A stretch of 64,000 bases of DNA from CBDBDZ01 sp965204215 (GCA_965204215.1 CBDBDZ010000013.1:992001-1056000), one strand, 5' to 3'. Shown: positions 51,166-61,176, counted from the stretch's first letter. Program-made: numbers and translations. Notes: generated by a model from the letters alone, not told the origin.

Positions 51166-53535
51166 CTAATCAAACCACCAAAAATATTGCCCGTGACGCC
51201 ATTGGGTAATTTGTGGGGTGTTTAACTCGTTAGTATTCCAATAGATTTGAATAGTGCCGCTATGTGCTGAGTTTAGCAATAATCTGTTTTTTCGTTGTTT
51301 ATAACGCTTTATAACTTTGTTGTTAGGGTGATGAAAGTGATTTTTATAGCCTGTAGAAAACAGTACAATATCGGCATTGGTATGTTCAATAAAAGCGCTG
51401 CTTGAAGAGGTTTTACTGCCGTGATGAGGAGCTGTTATTACATTCATATCTCTGGTCTTTTCAATCAGTAATGCTTGTTCAGATGAACGCGTAATATCGC
51501 CAGTTAATAGAACTTTTTTATCAAAATATTCAATTAACAAAACACAGGATTGGTCATTGGTAGATAAATGTGAACTGTCAGTTAAAGGGTATACAAAATG
51601 AATGGTTACATTATGGTATGCAATAACATCTTTGTTAGTACAATCCAAGTGCGTGTTGTCATTCATACTGGATATTATTGTATTGATATGGATATTATTA
51701 GTTACGCCGTTCGCTCCCCCTGAATGATCATTGTCGGAGTGACTTATGACTAAATAATCGACAGAAGATAAGCCTTGGCGTCGTAAATAAGGCACAATAA
51801 TGTTGGCACCACTATCAAATTTATCACTGAATTTTTTGCCTGTGTCGTAAATCAAAACCAATGGAGCCCTGTTTTCAGGGTAGTATTCCATAACCACTGC
51901 CAAACCTTGCCCCACATCTAGTTGCGTTAAATAAAAACCGGTACGTTGCGGTGAATACAGCAGTATACACAGCAAGCAAACTAAAATAGAACGCTTAAAA
52001 ATTAGTCCTTTGGGTAAAAGGGCAATCATGCTACAAATTAGAGCAGCAATTGACAAAAAAGCAGGAGTATGCGGAAAATACTTAAATGTCCACAAAGGTT
52101 CGCTAAGCTTTAAAATGGTTATGAACCATTGCATTAGAAAATCGCTTAGTGCCCATAGATAATTACTGATCACATTATTTTCTACAGTAAAAATTTCGTA
52201 CAGACTAACCAACAATATAGTAATATTTAGCGGAATAATAACAACGCTCATAACAGGCACTGCAATTAAGTTAATGAATGGTGATGCAAGGTTGATAAAG
52301 CCAATAAATTGAATAATAAACACTGAAAAAGCAATAAGCAGAATCCATTGGGTTAATCCGTACTGCTTCAATATTCCTGTGTTATCAGGGTCTTGAGAGC
52401 GGTGGTTAAAAAAACCGATAAGAACAGCAACAGCACCAAATGAAAGCCAAAACCCTTGTTGATATATGGCAAAGGGCTGCAACACTAAAACGGTAAGTAA
52501 TGCCAGGCTTAATTGAGCAAGGGGCCTGCTGTTATGATTTGTTATCTTACATAAAACCAAAATGCTTAGCATAATAAAGGCGCGAGTTGTTGCTATGGAA
52601 AACCCAGTGATTAATGTATAGCAAAGCGCACTGACCCAACTTGCAAACCAATTCCAATAATGAGTATTATATGCAGGTACAATCAACTGAATGTAACGAC
52701 CAGCCTGGTTAAAACAGAAAAAGCCTATAGCGCTGATAATGCCAATATGCAGCCCGGATATTACCATTAAGTGAATAATTCCTGTTTGTTTAAATAATTG
52801 CCAATAATCACTGGGAATGGCAGATTTATGGCCGATTGTTAGCGCCAAACTGATAGCTTTAAAAGAAGTTATAGGGTAACTGTGATCAATAATTTTTTGG
52901 CGTAACTGGTTGATTTTTGCCTGTATATTCCATGTAGTGGTTTGCTTTATGGTTTGTAACTTTTGAATGCTTCCCACTGCCCCAATACCTTGGGATATCA
53001 GCCATGTTTCATAATTAAACCCTGCTGGATTAGTGAAACCTCTAGGTTTGGATAATTTTGCATGAAGTTTCAGGGTTTGTCCTGTGTGAATAGGTGCTTG
53101 ATTATTTTTATACCAACTTAACAGTGCAAGAGGACGGTTGAAAGGGGAAATATGATAACCACAATTATGATGAATAGGGTCAGCGCTGTTAACTCTAAAT
53201 TCAAAGCGCTGGAAGTTCTTGTTATTAGTATGATTATGCTGCACTAAAGACTCTACAATACCGCTGAGTTGATAAAGCTGTTTATCGCAATCGCGATTAA
53301 ATAGTTGTTGATAAAACCAGCTTTGTTGTAACAATCCGATCAACAATCCTAAGCACAAACAACAAATCATTCTATGCCTATAGCGGTAACAAATAATAGC
53401 GATGGTAGCAAGCACAAAAGTGAGTGCCGAGGTTAAAGCCAAAGTGGGTTGAAATGGAAGAAAATAAGCGCCTGCTATCCCAAGGCATAGAGACAAAATT
53501 TTTGCAGGGTAAGTGTGATAAAAGTGAAATGCCAT
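51166..53535 (-). CDS. comEC: ComEC/Rec2 DNA uptake channel
   Basis: A 789-residue competence protein. The N-terminal soluble OB-like part (about 100-190) is followed by a multi-helix channel (about 215-510) with GIIHLMVISGLHIGII and TRAFIMLSILVLCK, then a metallo-beta-lactamase-like domain (TQLDVGQGLAVVMEY, LVISHSDNDHSGG, ITAPHHGSKTS). It carries single-stranded DNA across the inner membrane during natural transformation. Full length and intact, so natural uptake is possible if the other com/pil genes exist elsewhere. Confidence 0.94.
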   Translation of the reverse strand: MAFHFYHTYPAKILSLCLGIAGAYFLPFQPTLALTSALTFVLATIAIICYRYRHRMICCLCLGLLIGLLQQSWFYQQLFNRDCDKQLYQLSGIVESLVQHNHTNNKNFQRFEFRVNSADPIHHNCGYHISPFNRPLALLSWYKNNQAPIHTGQTLKLHAKLSKPRGFTNPAGFNYETWLISQGIGAVGSIQKLQTIKQTTTWNIQAKINQLRQKIIDHSYPITSFKAISLALTIGHKSAIPSDYWQLFKQTGIIHLMVISGLHIGIISAIGFFCFNQAGRYIQLIVPAYNTHYWNWFASWVSALCYTLITGFSIATTRAFIMLSILVLCKITNHNSRPLAQLSLALLTVLVLQPFAIYQQGFWLSFGAVAVLIGFFNHRSQDPDNTGILKQYGLTQWILLIAFSVFIIQFIGFINLASPFINLIAVPVMSVVIIPLNITILLVSLYEIFTVENNVISNYLWALSDFLMQWFITILKLSEPLWTFKYFPHTPAFLSIAALICSMIALLPKGLIFKRSILVCLLCILLYSPQRTGFYLTQLDVGQGLAVVMEYYPENRAPLVLIYDTGKKFSDKFDSGANIIVPYLRRQGLSSVDYLVISHSDNDHSGGANGVTNNIHINTIISSMNDNTHLDCTNKDVIAYHNVTIHFVYPLTDSSHLSTNDQSCVLLIEYFDKKVLLTGDITRSSEQALLIEKTRDMNVITAPHHGSKTSSSSAFIEHTNADIVLFSTGYKNHFHHPNNKVIKRYKQRKNRLLLNSAHSGTIQIYWNTNELNTPQITQWRHGQYFWWFD

Positions 53536-53634
53536 TGTGTCCAGGTTTCCTAAATAAAAGCAATACTTATGTTGTAGTCATTACGTTATAATCAATTTAC
53601 CTTGTAACCAGCCCATGGTTCAGAAAGCTTTTAT

Positions 53635-53710
53635 TGGTGGAGCTAGGCGGGATCGAACCGCCGACCTCAACACTGCCAGTGTTGCGCTCTCCCAGCTGAG
53701 CTATAGCCCC
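53635..53710 (-). tRNA. tRNA-Ala (GGC)
   Basis: A cloverleaf is readable on the minus strand: acceptor GGGGCTA pairing with TAGCTCC, D-arm GCTCAGCTGGGAGAGC, anticodon loop CTGGCAG with anticodon GGC, T-arm GGCGGTTCGATCCCGCC, discriminator A and an encoded CCA. Length 76 nt including CCA. Confidence 0.97.
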
Positions 53711-53729
53711 GTGTCGTTAATTGGCGGGC

Positions 53730-53758
53730 ATTTTAGCTGATTAATTCTACAATTACAA
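53730..53758 (-). promoter_or_regulatory. promoter of tRNA-Ala
   Basis: On the minus strand TTGTAA (53758-53753) and TAAAAT (53735-53730) are 17 bp apart. A GC-rich discriminator (GCCCGCC) follows, typical of stable RNA genes under stringent control. Confidence 0.6.
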
Positions 53759-53920
53759 ATACCAACTTTTTCATCAATTAAACACGAAAGTGTCCAGTTT
53801 AACTTGGACAGTACACTGTAGATTAAATAATGATAGTAATTTAAGTGTTTTTTTGCTAATATCGCCAGCGATTTCATTCCACTAATTAATTAACGATTAA
53901 CACGCTATAGCGAATATTTA

Positions 53921-54865
53921 ATGACGGCATCATTTGCGTTGGAAATTTCCAATCTTAATAAAACTTATGAAGGTGGATTTCAGGCATTAAAGTCATTGAG
54001 CTTGAATGTGGACCAAGGCGATTTTTTTGCCCTGTTAGGTCCTAATGGCGCAGGCAAGTCGACATTAATTGGAATAATTTCGTCATTGGTTCGTAAATCT
54101 GCAGGTTCCATTAAAATTTTTGATGCGGATATTGATGGGGATTTTGCTAAAGCGAAGACTTATTTAGGAGTGGTGCCACAAGAATTTAATTTTAATAATT
54201 TTGAAAAAGTTTATAACATTCCTTTAAGTCAAGCGGGGTATTATGGTTTAGCGCTGCCGCTTGCCAAACAACGCACTGAAAAATATTTAAAGATGCTGAA
54301 TTTGTGGGATAAGCGTGAAAGCCGCGCAATGATGTTGTCAGGTGGCATGAAGCGGCGGTTAATGATTGCAAGAGCCATGGTGCATGAACCGCGTCTACTG
54401 ATATTGGATGAACCAACAGCAGGCGTTGATATTGGGCTTAGGCGTTCTATGTGGAATATGTTGCGCAAAGTGAATAAGGCAGGTACAACTATTGTGCTGA
54501 CAACGCATTATTTGGAAGAGGCTGAATCGCTTTGCAAGAATATTGCCATTATCAATCATGGTGAATTAATAGAAAAAACTACAGTTAAATCGTTAGTAAG
54601 GCGATTGAATAAGGAAACTTTTATTATTGATGTAGTTGATGAAATAACTTCAAATTTCAGTATTGAAGGTTATGATTGCTACTTTTTAGATGAACATAGT
54701 TTTGAAGTGTCGCTATTGAAAAGCCAACCACTCAATCAACTTTTTGCCAGGTTAACTCAAATGAATATTGATGTGGTGAGTATGCGCAATAAAGCCAACC
54801 GATTGGAAGAAACCTTTGTGTCTTTATTGGAAAGTACGACAGAAAAAGAGGGGGGTACTAAATGA
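53921..54865 (+). CDS. ABC transporter ATP-binding protein (YadG-like)
   Basis: A 314-residue ABC ATPase of an ABC-2 exporter. Walker A LLGPNGAGKST (about 38-48), Q-loop GVVPQEFNF, signature MLSGGMKRRLMIARAM, Walker B LLILDEPTAGVD and H-loop TTHYLEEAE are all intact. The C-terminal extension is of the YadG/DrrA type. The stop overlaps the permease start by 4 bp. The exported substrate is unknown. Confidence 0.92.
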   Translation: MTASFALEISNLNKTYEGGFQALKSLSLNVDQGDFFALLGPNGAGKSTLIGIISSLVRKSAGSIKIFDADIDGDFAKAKTYLGVVPQEFNFNNFEKVYNIPLSQAGYYGLALPLAKQRTEKYLKMLNLWDKRESRAMMLSGGMKRRLMIARAMVHEPRLLILDEPTAGVDIGLRRSMWNMLRKVNKAGTTIVLTTHYLEEAESLCKNIAIINHGELIEKTTVKSLVRRLNKETFIIDVVDEITSNFSIEGYDCYFLDEHSFEVSLLKSQPLNQLFARLTQMNIDVVSMRNKANRLEETFVSLLESTTEKEGGTK

Positions 54866-55635
54866 ACTTGTCAATGCAATGGGTAGCATTTGTCACTATT
54901 GTTACCCGTGAAATACGGCGTTTTATGCGTATTTGGGTGCAGACTCTTATCCCTCCTGCCATTACCATGACCTTGTATTTTGTGATATTCGGTACATTAA
55001 TTGGCAAACGTATTGGTACGATGGATGGTTTTGATTATATTCAATTCGTTACTCCAGGGCTAATTATGATGTCAGTTATTACCAATGCTTACAGCAATGT
55101 GGTGTCATCATTTTTCGGCAATAAATATCAAAAATACCTTGAGGAAATTTTAATTTCGCCAACTCACAATTTTGTGATTTTGTTAGGTTTCGTTATCGGT
55201 GGTGTTGTCAGGGGGTTAGTTGTCGGAGTCTTGGTGACAGTGGTTGCCATGTTCTTTACAAACATTCCTATTCACAATCTGGGCTTTATTATAGTAACGG
55301 TGTTATTGGCTGCTACTTTGTTCTCTATAGCAGGTTTGCTCAATGGAATTTTTGCTAAAACCTTTGACGATATTTCATTGATTCCCACTTTTGTATTAAC
55401 GCCTTTAACGTATTTAGGCGGAATATTTTATTCAATATCATTACTGCCTGAACTATGGCAGAAGGTGTCATTAATCAACCCCATACTTTACATGGTAAAT
55501 GCTTTTCGCTACGGTTTTTTAGGTATTTCAGATATCAACGTATACAATGCCTTAATTGCTACTATGCTGTTTATTATTGTGATGACATTAACAGCATTAT
55601 ATTTACTTAAAAATAGCACGAGGTTGCGAGCGTAA
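54862..55635 (+). CDS. ABC-2 type permease (YadH-like)
   Basis: A 257-residue membrane protein with six predicted helices and the ABC-2 signature region FVLTPLTYLGGIFYSISLLP near residue 180. It closely follows the E. coli YadH pattern (GFDYIQFVTPGLIMMSVITN, SPTHNFVILLGFVIGG). With the preceding ATPase it forms a two-gene exporter. It ends 7 bp before queF. Confidence 0.92.
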   Translation: MNLSMQWVAFVTIVTREIRRFMRIWVQTLIPPAITMTLYFVIFGTLIGKRIGTMDGFDYIQFVTPGLIMMSVITNAYSNVVSSFFGNKYQKYLEEILISPTHNFVILLGFVIGGVVRGLVVGVLVTVVAMFFTNIPIHNLGFIIVTVLLAATLFSIAGLLNGIFAKTFDDISLIPTFVLTPLTYLGGIFYSISLLPELWQKVSLINPILYMVNAFRYGFLGISDINVYNALIATMLFIIVMTLTALYLLKNSTRLRA

Positions 55636-55642
55636 CGAATCA

Positions 55643-56395
55643 ATGGGTTTAGCACTTGGTAAACAGTCCATCCTTCCGCAATCCTATTCGCCACAAAGTC
55701 TTTATGCTATCAAACGCCAGTCATATCAGTATTTAATACGGGAAAGTATTTATGGTTTTGATCGCTGGCAAGCCTATGAGTTTTCGTATCTTAAGGCGAA
55801 AAATCATCCTGTTGTTAAATATTTGATTTTGGATGTACCTCAGCATTCGTCACATATTGCTGAATCGAAGTCTTTAAAACTTTATTTGCATGGTTTTAAT
55901 AATGAAGTCATTAAAGATGAAGCAAATCTGGTTAGCGTGATTACAACTGATTTGGCTAAGGTTCTTACTGTTGAACCTAAGGTACAACTATTATCTATTG
56001 AGTCTGTCGAATCGGCTTCTGCTATGCCTGGTATTTGTGTTGATGAAAATGTTGAAGTTGAAAAGGGTTCACGTTTTTATTCAAATTTGTTTAGAAGCCT
56101 GTGTCCAGTAACGGCACAGCCCGATTGGGCTACAATCGTTTTTCAATTCGATTGTGCTGTTGATGCCAAGCCAATTGCCAGCTATTTGAACGCTTTAGTG
56201 CTTGGTTATAGAAGTAAAGAAGATTTTCACGAGCACTGTGTAGAGTCTATGTTTGAAGCGATATATCAGCGAAGGTTTACTAAACATCATGCTGTACAAG
56301 CTTTTTTTTGCCGCAGGGGAGGTATTGATATTAATCCATATCGCACCAATTCTATACGGCTAGAACCCTTAATGATAAGAACTCACAGACAATAG
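55643..56395 (+). CDS. queF: NADPH-dependent 7-cyano-7-deazaguanine reductase
   Basis: A 250-residue two-domain (E. coli type) QueF, which reduces preQ0 to preQ1 for queuosine in tRNA. The ESKSLKLYLHGFNNE motif binds substrate and NADPH, the catalytic Cys is in RSLCPVTAQPDWA, and FHEHCVESMF and GGIDINPYRT complete the pattern. ATG 55643 gives the expected N terminus LGKQSILPQSYSPQSLY. It may be cotranscribed with the ABC exporter. Confidence 0.95.
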   Translation: MGLALGKQSILPQSYSPQSLYAIKRQSYQYLIRESIYGFDRWQAYEFSYLKAKNHPVVKYLILDVPQHSSHIAESKSLKLYLHGFNNEVIKDEANLVSVITTDLAKVLTVEPKVQLLSIESVESASAMPGICVDENVEVEKGSRFYSNLFRSLCPVTAQPDWATIVFQFDCAVDAKPIASYLNALVLGYRSKEDFHEHCVESMFEAIYQRRFTKHHAVQAFFCRRGGIDINPYRTNSIRLEPLMIRTHRQ

Positions 56396-56433
56396 TTAGT
56401 GATGAATAACTGATGATATTTCCTGTATCACAT

Positions 56434-56451
56434 GACCATTGTTTAATGGTC
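56434..56451. terminator. stem-loop between queF and the nqr operon
   Basis: GACCATT (56434-56440) pairs perfectly with AATGGTC (56445-56451) around a 4-nt loop. It lies after queF and before the nqr promoter. No U-tract follows, so termination efficiency is uncertain. Confidence 0.35.
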
Positions 56452-56470
56452 TCATATTGTGGATAATACT

Positions 56471-56499
56471 TTGGCGATTGAGATATGTTCCTATATAAT
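56471..56499 (+). promoter_or_regulatory. promoter of the nqr operon
   Basis: TTGGCG (56471-56476) and a perfect TATAAT (56494-56499) are 17 bp apart, about 30 bp before nqrA. One of the best promoters in the window, as expected for a major respiratory complex. Confidence 0.7.
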
Positions 56500-56528
56500 A
56501 CTGCGCAATTTAATTTAGACCCGATTCA

Positions 56529-57881
56529 ATGATTACTATTAAAAGAGGTTTGGACTTGCCAATTGCTGGTACCCCTGAGCAACGTTTAACCGAGTTGCAG
56601 ACAACTCGTCAATATGCAGTGCTAGGTGAAGATTATATTGGTTTAAAACCGACGTTAAGAGTAGCCGAAGGTGATAAGATTAAGAAGGGTCAGATACTAT
56701 TTGAAGACAAAAAGAACCCTGGTGTTGTCGTTACTGCACCAGTAGCAGGTGAAATATCTGCTATTAACAGAGGCAAACGACGGTCTTTTCGTTCACTGGT
56801 TATTGATAAAGATGAATCGCTTGGTGAAGAAAAGTTTGCAAAGTATTCCAATATCTCTGCTTTAAAAGAGGAAGTAATTAAGGATAACTTAATTGCCAGT
56901 GGTGAATGGACATCTTTCAGAACCAGACCATTTAACAAAATACCTGCGATTGACTCAAACCCGGCAGCCATTTTTGTTACTGCAATTGATACTAACCCAT
57001 TAAGGGTTGACCCCAGTATTATAGTAAGTGCTTATAGCGATGTCTTTTATGATGGGTTAATGATTATTGGCAAGTTGACACAAGGCTCGGTCTATATTTG
57101 TACCTCGCCTAAAATTCAAATTGATCTCTCTCGTCTGGACTCAGGTGCATCCAGTAATTACTCACATCATGTGTTTAATGGCGTTCATCCTGCGGGTTTA
57201 GCAAGTACCCACATTCACCACTTATATCCAGTTGACAGTCAACGTACGGTCTGGACTATTAATTATCAAGACGTTATTGCCATAGGTAAATTTTTTCGAG
57301 AAGGGAGTATTTATAATAAACGCCATATTGCTTTTGCTGGCCCGCAGGTTAATAACCCTTGTTTGGTGGAAGTTGAGCGCGGAATCAGTTTAACAGAATT
57401 ATCTGCTGGTAAGTTAAAAAAAGGAAATAACAGAATTATTTCAGGCTCTGTACTAAGTGGGACACGGGCAGAAAACGATGTAGCCTTTTTAGGTCGTTAT
57501 CACTTGCAAGTTAGTGTCATAGAAGAGGGGGGTGAGCGCCCGTTGCTGCATTATTTAGTTGCTGGGCGCAAGCGATTTTCCACTAAGCCTGTTTACTTAT
57601 CCAATTTCACCAGGAAACGCTGGAGCTTTACCGCTAGCAGTAATGGTAGTCCTCGAGCCATGGTGCCTATTGGTGCCTATGAAGAGGTAATGCCACTGGA
57701 TATTTTGCCGACTCAATTACTCAGAGCACTAATTGTGGGTGATAGTGAAAAAGCTCAAAATCTAGGCTGCCTGGAATTGGTTGAAGAAGATTTAGCGCTA
57801 TGTACCTATGTTTGTCCAGGTAAATACGAATATGGTCCAATACTAAGGGATAATTTGACGACAATTGAATTAGAGGGTTAG
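56529..57881 (+). CDS. nqrA: Na+-NQR subunit A
   Basis: A 450-residue peripheral subunit of the sodium-pumping NADH:ubiquinone oxidoreductase, on the cytoplasmic face. The N terminus ITIKRGLDLPIAGTPEQ, then LKPTLRVAEGDKIKKGQILF and the GMHPAGLAST-like HVFNGVHPAGLASTHIH block are characteristic. The C terminus has CTYVCPGKYEYGPILRDNL. NqrA lies next to the quinone site. First gene of nqrABCDEF, 2 bp before nqrB. Confidence 0.97.
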   Translation: MITIKRGLDLPIAGTPEQRLTELQTTRQYAVLGEDYIGLKPTLRVAEGDKIKKGQILFEDKKNPGVVVTAPVAGEISAINRGKRRSFRSLVIDKDESLGEEKFAKYSNISALKEEVIKDNLIASGEWTSFRTRPFNKIPAIDSNPAAIFVTAIDTNPLRVDPSIIVSAYSDVFYDGLMIIGKLTQGSVYICTSPKIQIDLSRLDSGASSNYSHHVFNGVHPAGLASTHIHHLYPVDSQRTVWTINYQDVIAIGKFFREGSIYNKRHIAFAGPQVNNPCLVEVERGISLTELSAGKLKKGNNRIISGSVLSGTRAENDVAFLGRYHLQVSVIEEGGERPLLHYLVAGRKRFSTKPVYLSNFTRKRWSFTASSNGSPRAMVPIGAYEEVMPLDILPTQLLRALIVGDSEKAQNLGCLELVEEDLALCTYVCPGKYEYGPILRDNLTTIELEG

Positions 57882-57883
57882 GT

Positions 57884-59089
57884 ATGAATTTAAGAACATT
57901 ATTAGATGAAAAAGCACCTTTGTTTGAAAAAGGTGGAAAATATGAGAAATGGTATCCTTTATATGAAGCTTTGGATACCTTTATTTACATGCCCTCTAAT
58001 AAAACCACAGGTTGTTCGCATGTGCGTGATGGCATTGACTTAAAGCGCATCATGATTTCAGTCTGGGTTGCAGTACTCCCTGCAATGTTCTATGGCATGT
58101 GGAATTTAGGCTTTCAAGCCAATACAGTAATCGCCGAAGTAGGTATTGAAAACATCAATATGGATTGGCACGAGTTTTGGATTTCGCTGCTAGCTGGGCA
58201 CAACCCTGCCAGTATCTGGGATAATTTTTGGTATGGTGCCTGCTATTTTATACCCATCTATATGGTGACATTTATTGTAGGTGCTTTTTGGGAAGTGTTG
58301 TTTGCAACCGTTCGTCGCCACGAAATTAACGAAGGTTTCTTTGTCTCGTCTATTTTATTTGCGCTTTGCTGTCCGCCTGACCTGCCATTAATTTATGTGG
58401 CGCTAGGTATCAGTTTTGGTATTGTCATTGGTAAAGAAATTTTTGGTGGTACCGGGAAAAATTTCCTGAACCCAGCTCTCACAGGCAGAGCTTTCTTATA
58501 TTTCGCTTATCCAGCCAGTATGTCAGGTGATGCAGTGTGGACTGCAGTTGATGGCTATACTGGAGCTACTGCGTTAAGTTTTGCAGCTCAAGGCGGTGTA
58601 TCTGCTGTCCAGGAGCACTTTAGCTGGATGGAATTGTTTGTTGGAACAGTGCCAGGAAGTATAGGCGAAACTTCGACGCTAGCCATAACCTTTGGCGGTG
58701 TCGCATTGCTGGTTATGCGCATTGCATCATGGCGGGTTGTAGCTGGTTGTTTAGTTGGCTTAATCAGTTTTTCAATGTTGTTAAATGTTATTGGTAGCAA
58801 TGACAACCCTATGTTTTCCATGCCTTGGTATTGGCATTTAATATCTGGTGGTTTTGCCTTTGGTATGTTCTTTATGGCTACTGACCCAGTTTCATCGTCT
58901 ATGACTGATACTGGGCGGTTTGTATTTGGTGTGGTTGTTGGTGTAATGACTGTGTTAATTCGAGTGATTAATCCGGCGTATCCTGAGGGCGTCATGTTAG
59001 CTATCTTATTTGCTAATGCCTGCGCGCCGACTATTGATTATTTTGTTGAACAAGCTAATATTAAGCGGAGGTTATCCCGTGTCAGATAA
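57884..59089 (+). CDS. nqrB: Na+-NQR subunit B
   Basis: A 401-residue membrane subunit with about ten helices. It holds riboflavin and a covalently bound FMN; the FMN-accepting Thr is in DGYTGATALSFA. GGTGKNFLNPALTGRAFLYF, MFFMATDPVSSSMT and NPAYPEGVMLAILFANA are typical. The reader should note the 11-bp overlap with nqrC. Na+ translocation and quinone binding involve this subunit. Confidence 0.97.
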   Translation: MNLRTLLDEKAPLFEKGGKYEKWYPLYEALDTFIYMPSNKTTGCSHVRDGIDLKRIMISVWVAVLPAMFYGMWNLGFQANTVIAEVGIENINMDWHEFWISLLAGHNPASIWDNFWYGACYFIPIYMVTFIVGAFWEVLFATVRRHEINEGFFVSSILFALCCPPDLPLIYVALGISFGIVIGKEIFGGTGKNFLNPALTGRAFLYFAYPASMSGDAVWTAVDGYTGATALSFAAQGGVSAVQEHFSWMELFVGTVPGSIGETSTLAITFGGVALLVMRIASWRVVAGCLVGLISFSMLLNVIGSNDNPMFSMPWYWHLISGGFAFGMFFMATDPVSSSMTDTGRFVFGVVVGVMTVLIRVINPAYPEGVMLAILFANACAPTIDYFVEQANIKRRLSRVR

Positions 59090-59870
59090 TTCCAATAATG
59101 TAGTAAGCACTATCAGTGTTGCTTTTATTGTTTGTTTGGTTTGTGCCGTTTTTGTCAGTAGCGCTGCAGTCTTCTTAAAACCTGCACAGGATGCAAATAT
59201 TTTAGAAGATAAGCAAAAAAATATTTTAGCTGCTGCAGGTTTGTTAAATACTACTCAATCTGTCAGTGAACAGTTTAAAAGGGTAGAAGAACGCATTGTC
59301 AATTTGGATACTGGTGAATATGTCGACAGTGCTGAATACAATCAATGTAACAAAATTGGAGCTGATACGTCTAACTGTTTTACTTCTTTTAAAGCGATGG
59401 GCGTTGAAGATAAAATTAAAATTGGGAGCAGGGAAAATTATGCACTTGTCTATGTGATTGAACAAAATCAAAAACTGGATAAAGTTATCTTGCCAATTCG
59501 CGGTTACGGTTTGTGGTCTACACTTTATGGTTTTATTGCATTGGAGTCTGATGGCATTACTATAGCAGGGCTTGGCTTTTACGATCAAAAGGAAACGCCA
59601 GGGTTAGGTGGCGAGGTTGATAACCCTGATTGGAAAGCACTATGGATGGGTAAGAAATTGTACAAAGCACCTATAGCGAATGGCGGTGATATTGCCATTG
59701 AAGTGCTCAAAGGTGCAGTTGATCAAACTGGCAGCAATGCTCAGTATCAAGTCGATGGGCTATCTGGAGCGACGTTAACCACCAAAGGTGTCAGTAATTT
59801 GGTACGCTTTTGGATGGGTAATAATGGGTTCGGTCCATATCTTGCTAAAATTCAATCTGGAGAAGTATAA
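59079..59870 (+). CDS. nqrC: Na+-NQR subunit C
   Basis: A 263-residue subunit with one N-terminal membrane helix (VSTISVAFIVCLVCAVFVSS) and a periplasmic domain with covalent FMN on the Thr of VDGLSGATLTTKG. The start is GTG 59079, supported by a strong GGAGG (59067-59071) seven bases upstream, inside the end of nqrB. A longer frame from 59010 has no such site. The flavin transferase ApbE needed for FMN attachment is not in the window. Confidence 0.95.
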   Translation: MSDNSNNVVSTISVAFIVCLVCAVFVSSAAVFLKPAQDANILEDKQKNILAAAGLLNTTQSVSEQFKRVEERIVNLDTGEYVDSAEYNQCNKIGADTSNCFTSFKAMGVEDKIKIGSRENYALVYVIEQNQKLDKVILPIRGYGLWSTLYGFIALESDGITIAGLGFYDQKETPGLGGEVDNPDWKALWMGKKLYKAPIANGGDIAIEVLKGAVDQTGSNAQYQVDGLSGATLTTKGVSNLVRFWMGNNGFGPYLAKIQSGEV

Positions 59871-60521
59871 ATGAGTGCTCCTAAAGTGAAAGAGGTGTTA
59901 ACAACACCTGTTTTTAATAACAACCCTATAGCCCTGCAAATATTAGGTATTTGTTCTGCGCTTGCGGTCACATCCAAAATGGACAAAACCCTGGTAATGT
60001 GTGCGGCATTGACCTTTGTTACGGCGTTTGCCTGTCTTTTTATTTCAATGATTCGAAAGTTTATTCCTTCAAGTATTCGCATCATTGTGCAAATGACTAT
60101 TATTGCTTCGTTAGTTATTGTTGCCGACCAAATATTAAAGGCAACGGTCTATGAAATCAGCAAAGGTTTGTCGGTATTTGTAGGTTTAATTATTACAAAT
60201 TGTATTGTTATGGGAAGAGCAGAAGCTTTTGCGATGAAAAATCCACCTATGATGAGCTTTATTGATGGTATTGGTAATGGACTGGGTTATAGCGTTCTGC
60301 TTATTGCCATTGCTTTTATTCGTGAAACGCTGGGTTCTGGTACTTTACTCGGCTTTCAAGTTATGCCAGATGGCTATATTCCCAATGGCATTATGGTCAT
60401 GCCACCTAGTGCATTTTTTATTATTGGATTATTGATTTGGGCATTAAGGCAATGGAAAAAAGACCAGGTAGAAGAGCCTGAATTTAAAATTGCTCCGAAC
60501 ACTGCAGGGAGTGCTCATTAA
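59871..60521 (+). CDS. nqrD: Na+-NQR subunit D
   Basis: A 216-residue subunit with six membrane helices. VLTTPVFNNNPIALQILGIC, GLIITNCIVMGRAEAFAM and SVLLIAIAFIRETLGSGTLL are hallmarks of the NqrD/RnfE family. The conserved Cys in LGICSAL and TNCIVMG fit the intramembrane iron site shared with NqrE. The stop overlaps the nqrE ATG by one base. Confidence 0.97.
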   Translation: MSAPKVKEVLTTPVFNNNPIALQILGICSALAVTSKMDKTLVMCAALTFVTAFACLFISMIRKFIPSSIRIIVQMTIIASLVIVADQILKATVYEISKGLSVFVGLIITNCIVMGRAEAFAMKNPPMMSFIDGIGNGLGYSVLLIAIAFIRETLGSGTLLGFQVMPDGYIPNGIMVMPPSAFFIIGLLIWALRQWKKDQVEEPEFKIAPNTAGSAH

Positions 60522-61135
60522 TGGAAAATTTACTGAGTATTGCCATTCGCGCCATGTTTATAGATAATATGGCGTTGAGTTTCTTTTTAGGAATGTGTAC
60601 CTTCATTGCCATATCGAAAAAAATGGAAGCTGCTATTGGCTTAGGTATTGCCGTGGTAGTGGTGTTGATAATTACGGTTCCCGTCAATAATTTAATTATC
60701 AACAACTTATTAACCACTGGAGCCTTGTCATGGATCAGTAATGACTTTACCGAATTAGATTTAACTTTTTTAGGCTTACTGAGTTATATTGGCGTTATTG
60801 CGGCTATCGTACAAATTTTGGAAATGTTTCTGGATAAGTATGTACCAGCACTCTACAATGCGCTGGGCGTATTTTTGCCGTTAATCACAGTTAATTGCGC
60901 CATACTCGGGGCTTCATTGTTAATGGTAGAGAAATCATTAAACTTTACCGAAAGTATTTCATACGGTTTGGGTGCTGGTATTGGTTGGATGCTGGCTATT
61001 GTACTGCTGGCGGGAATACGCGAAAAATTGAAATACTCCGATATTCCTGCAGGTTTACAAGGCTTGGGAATTGTATTTATCACAGTTGGTTTAATGTCGC
61101 TTGGCTTTATGTCATTCGGTGGCATAGATTTATAA
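60521..61135 (+). CDS. nqrE: Na+-NQR subunit E
   Basis: A 204-residue membrane protein of the NqrE/RnfA family, mirror-related to NqrD. The N terminus LLSIAIRAMFIDNMALSFFL, GMCTFIAISKKMEAAIGLG, ITVNCAILGASLLMVE and the C-terminal GLQGLGIVFITVGLMSLGFM are typical. Its Cys residues (GMC and NC) are the partners for the iron site with NqrD. Confidence 0.97.
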   Translation: MENLLSIAIRAMFIDNMALSFFLGMCTFIAISKKMEAAIGLGIAVVVVLIITVPVNNLIINNLLTTGALSWISNDFTELDLTFLGLLSYIGVIAAIVQILEMFLDKYVPALYNALGVFLPLITVNCAILGASLLMVEKSLNFTESISYGLGAGIGWMLAIVLLAGIREKLKYSDIPAGLQGLGIVFITVGLMSLGFMSFGGIDL

Positions 61136-61176
61136 TCTTGGCAACTTAATAACTTAATAAATAATAGAGAGTTAAT

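Noticed and set aside
53806..53829. TGTCCAGTTTAACTTGGACA inverted repeat before the ABC transporter gene
   Set aside because: A 6-bp stem without nearby promoter boxes or U-tract; could be an operator but there is no supporting context.
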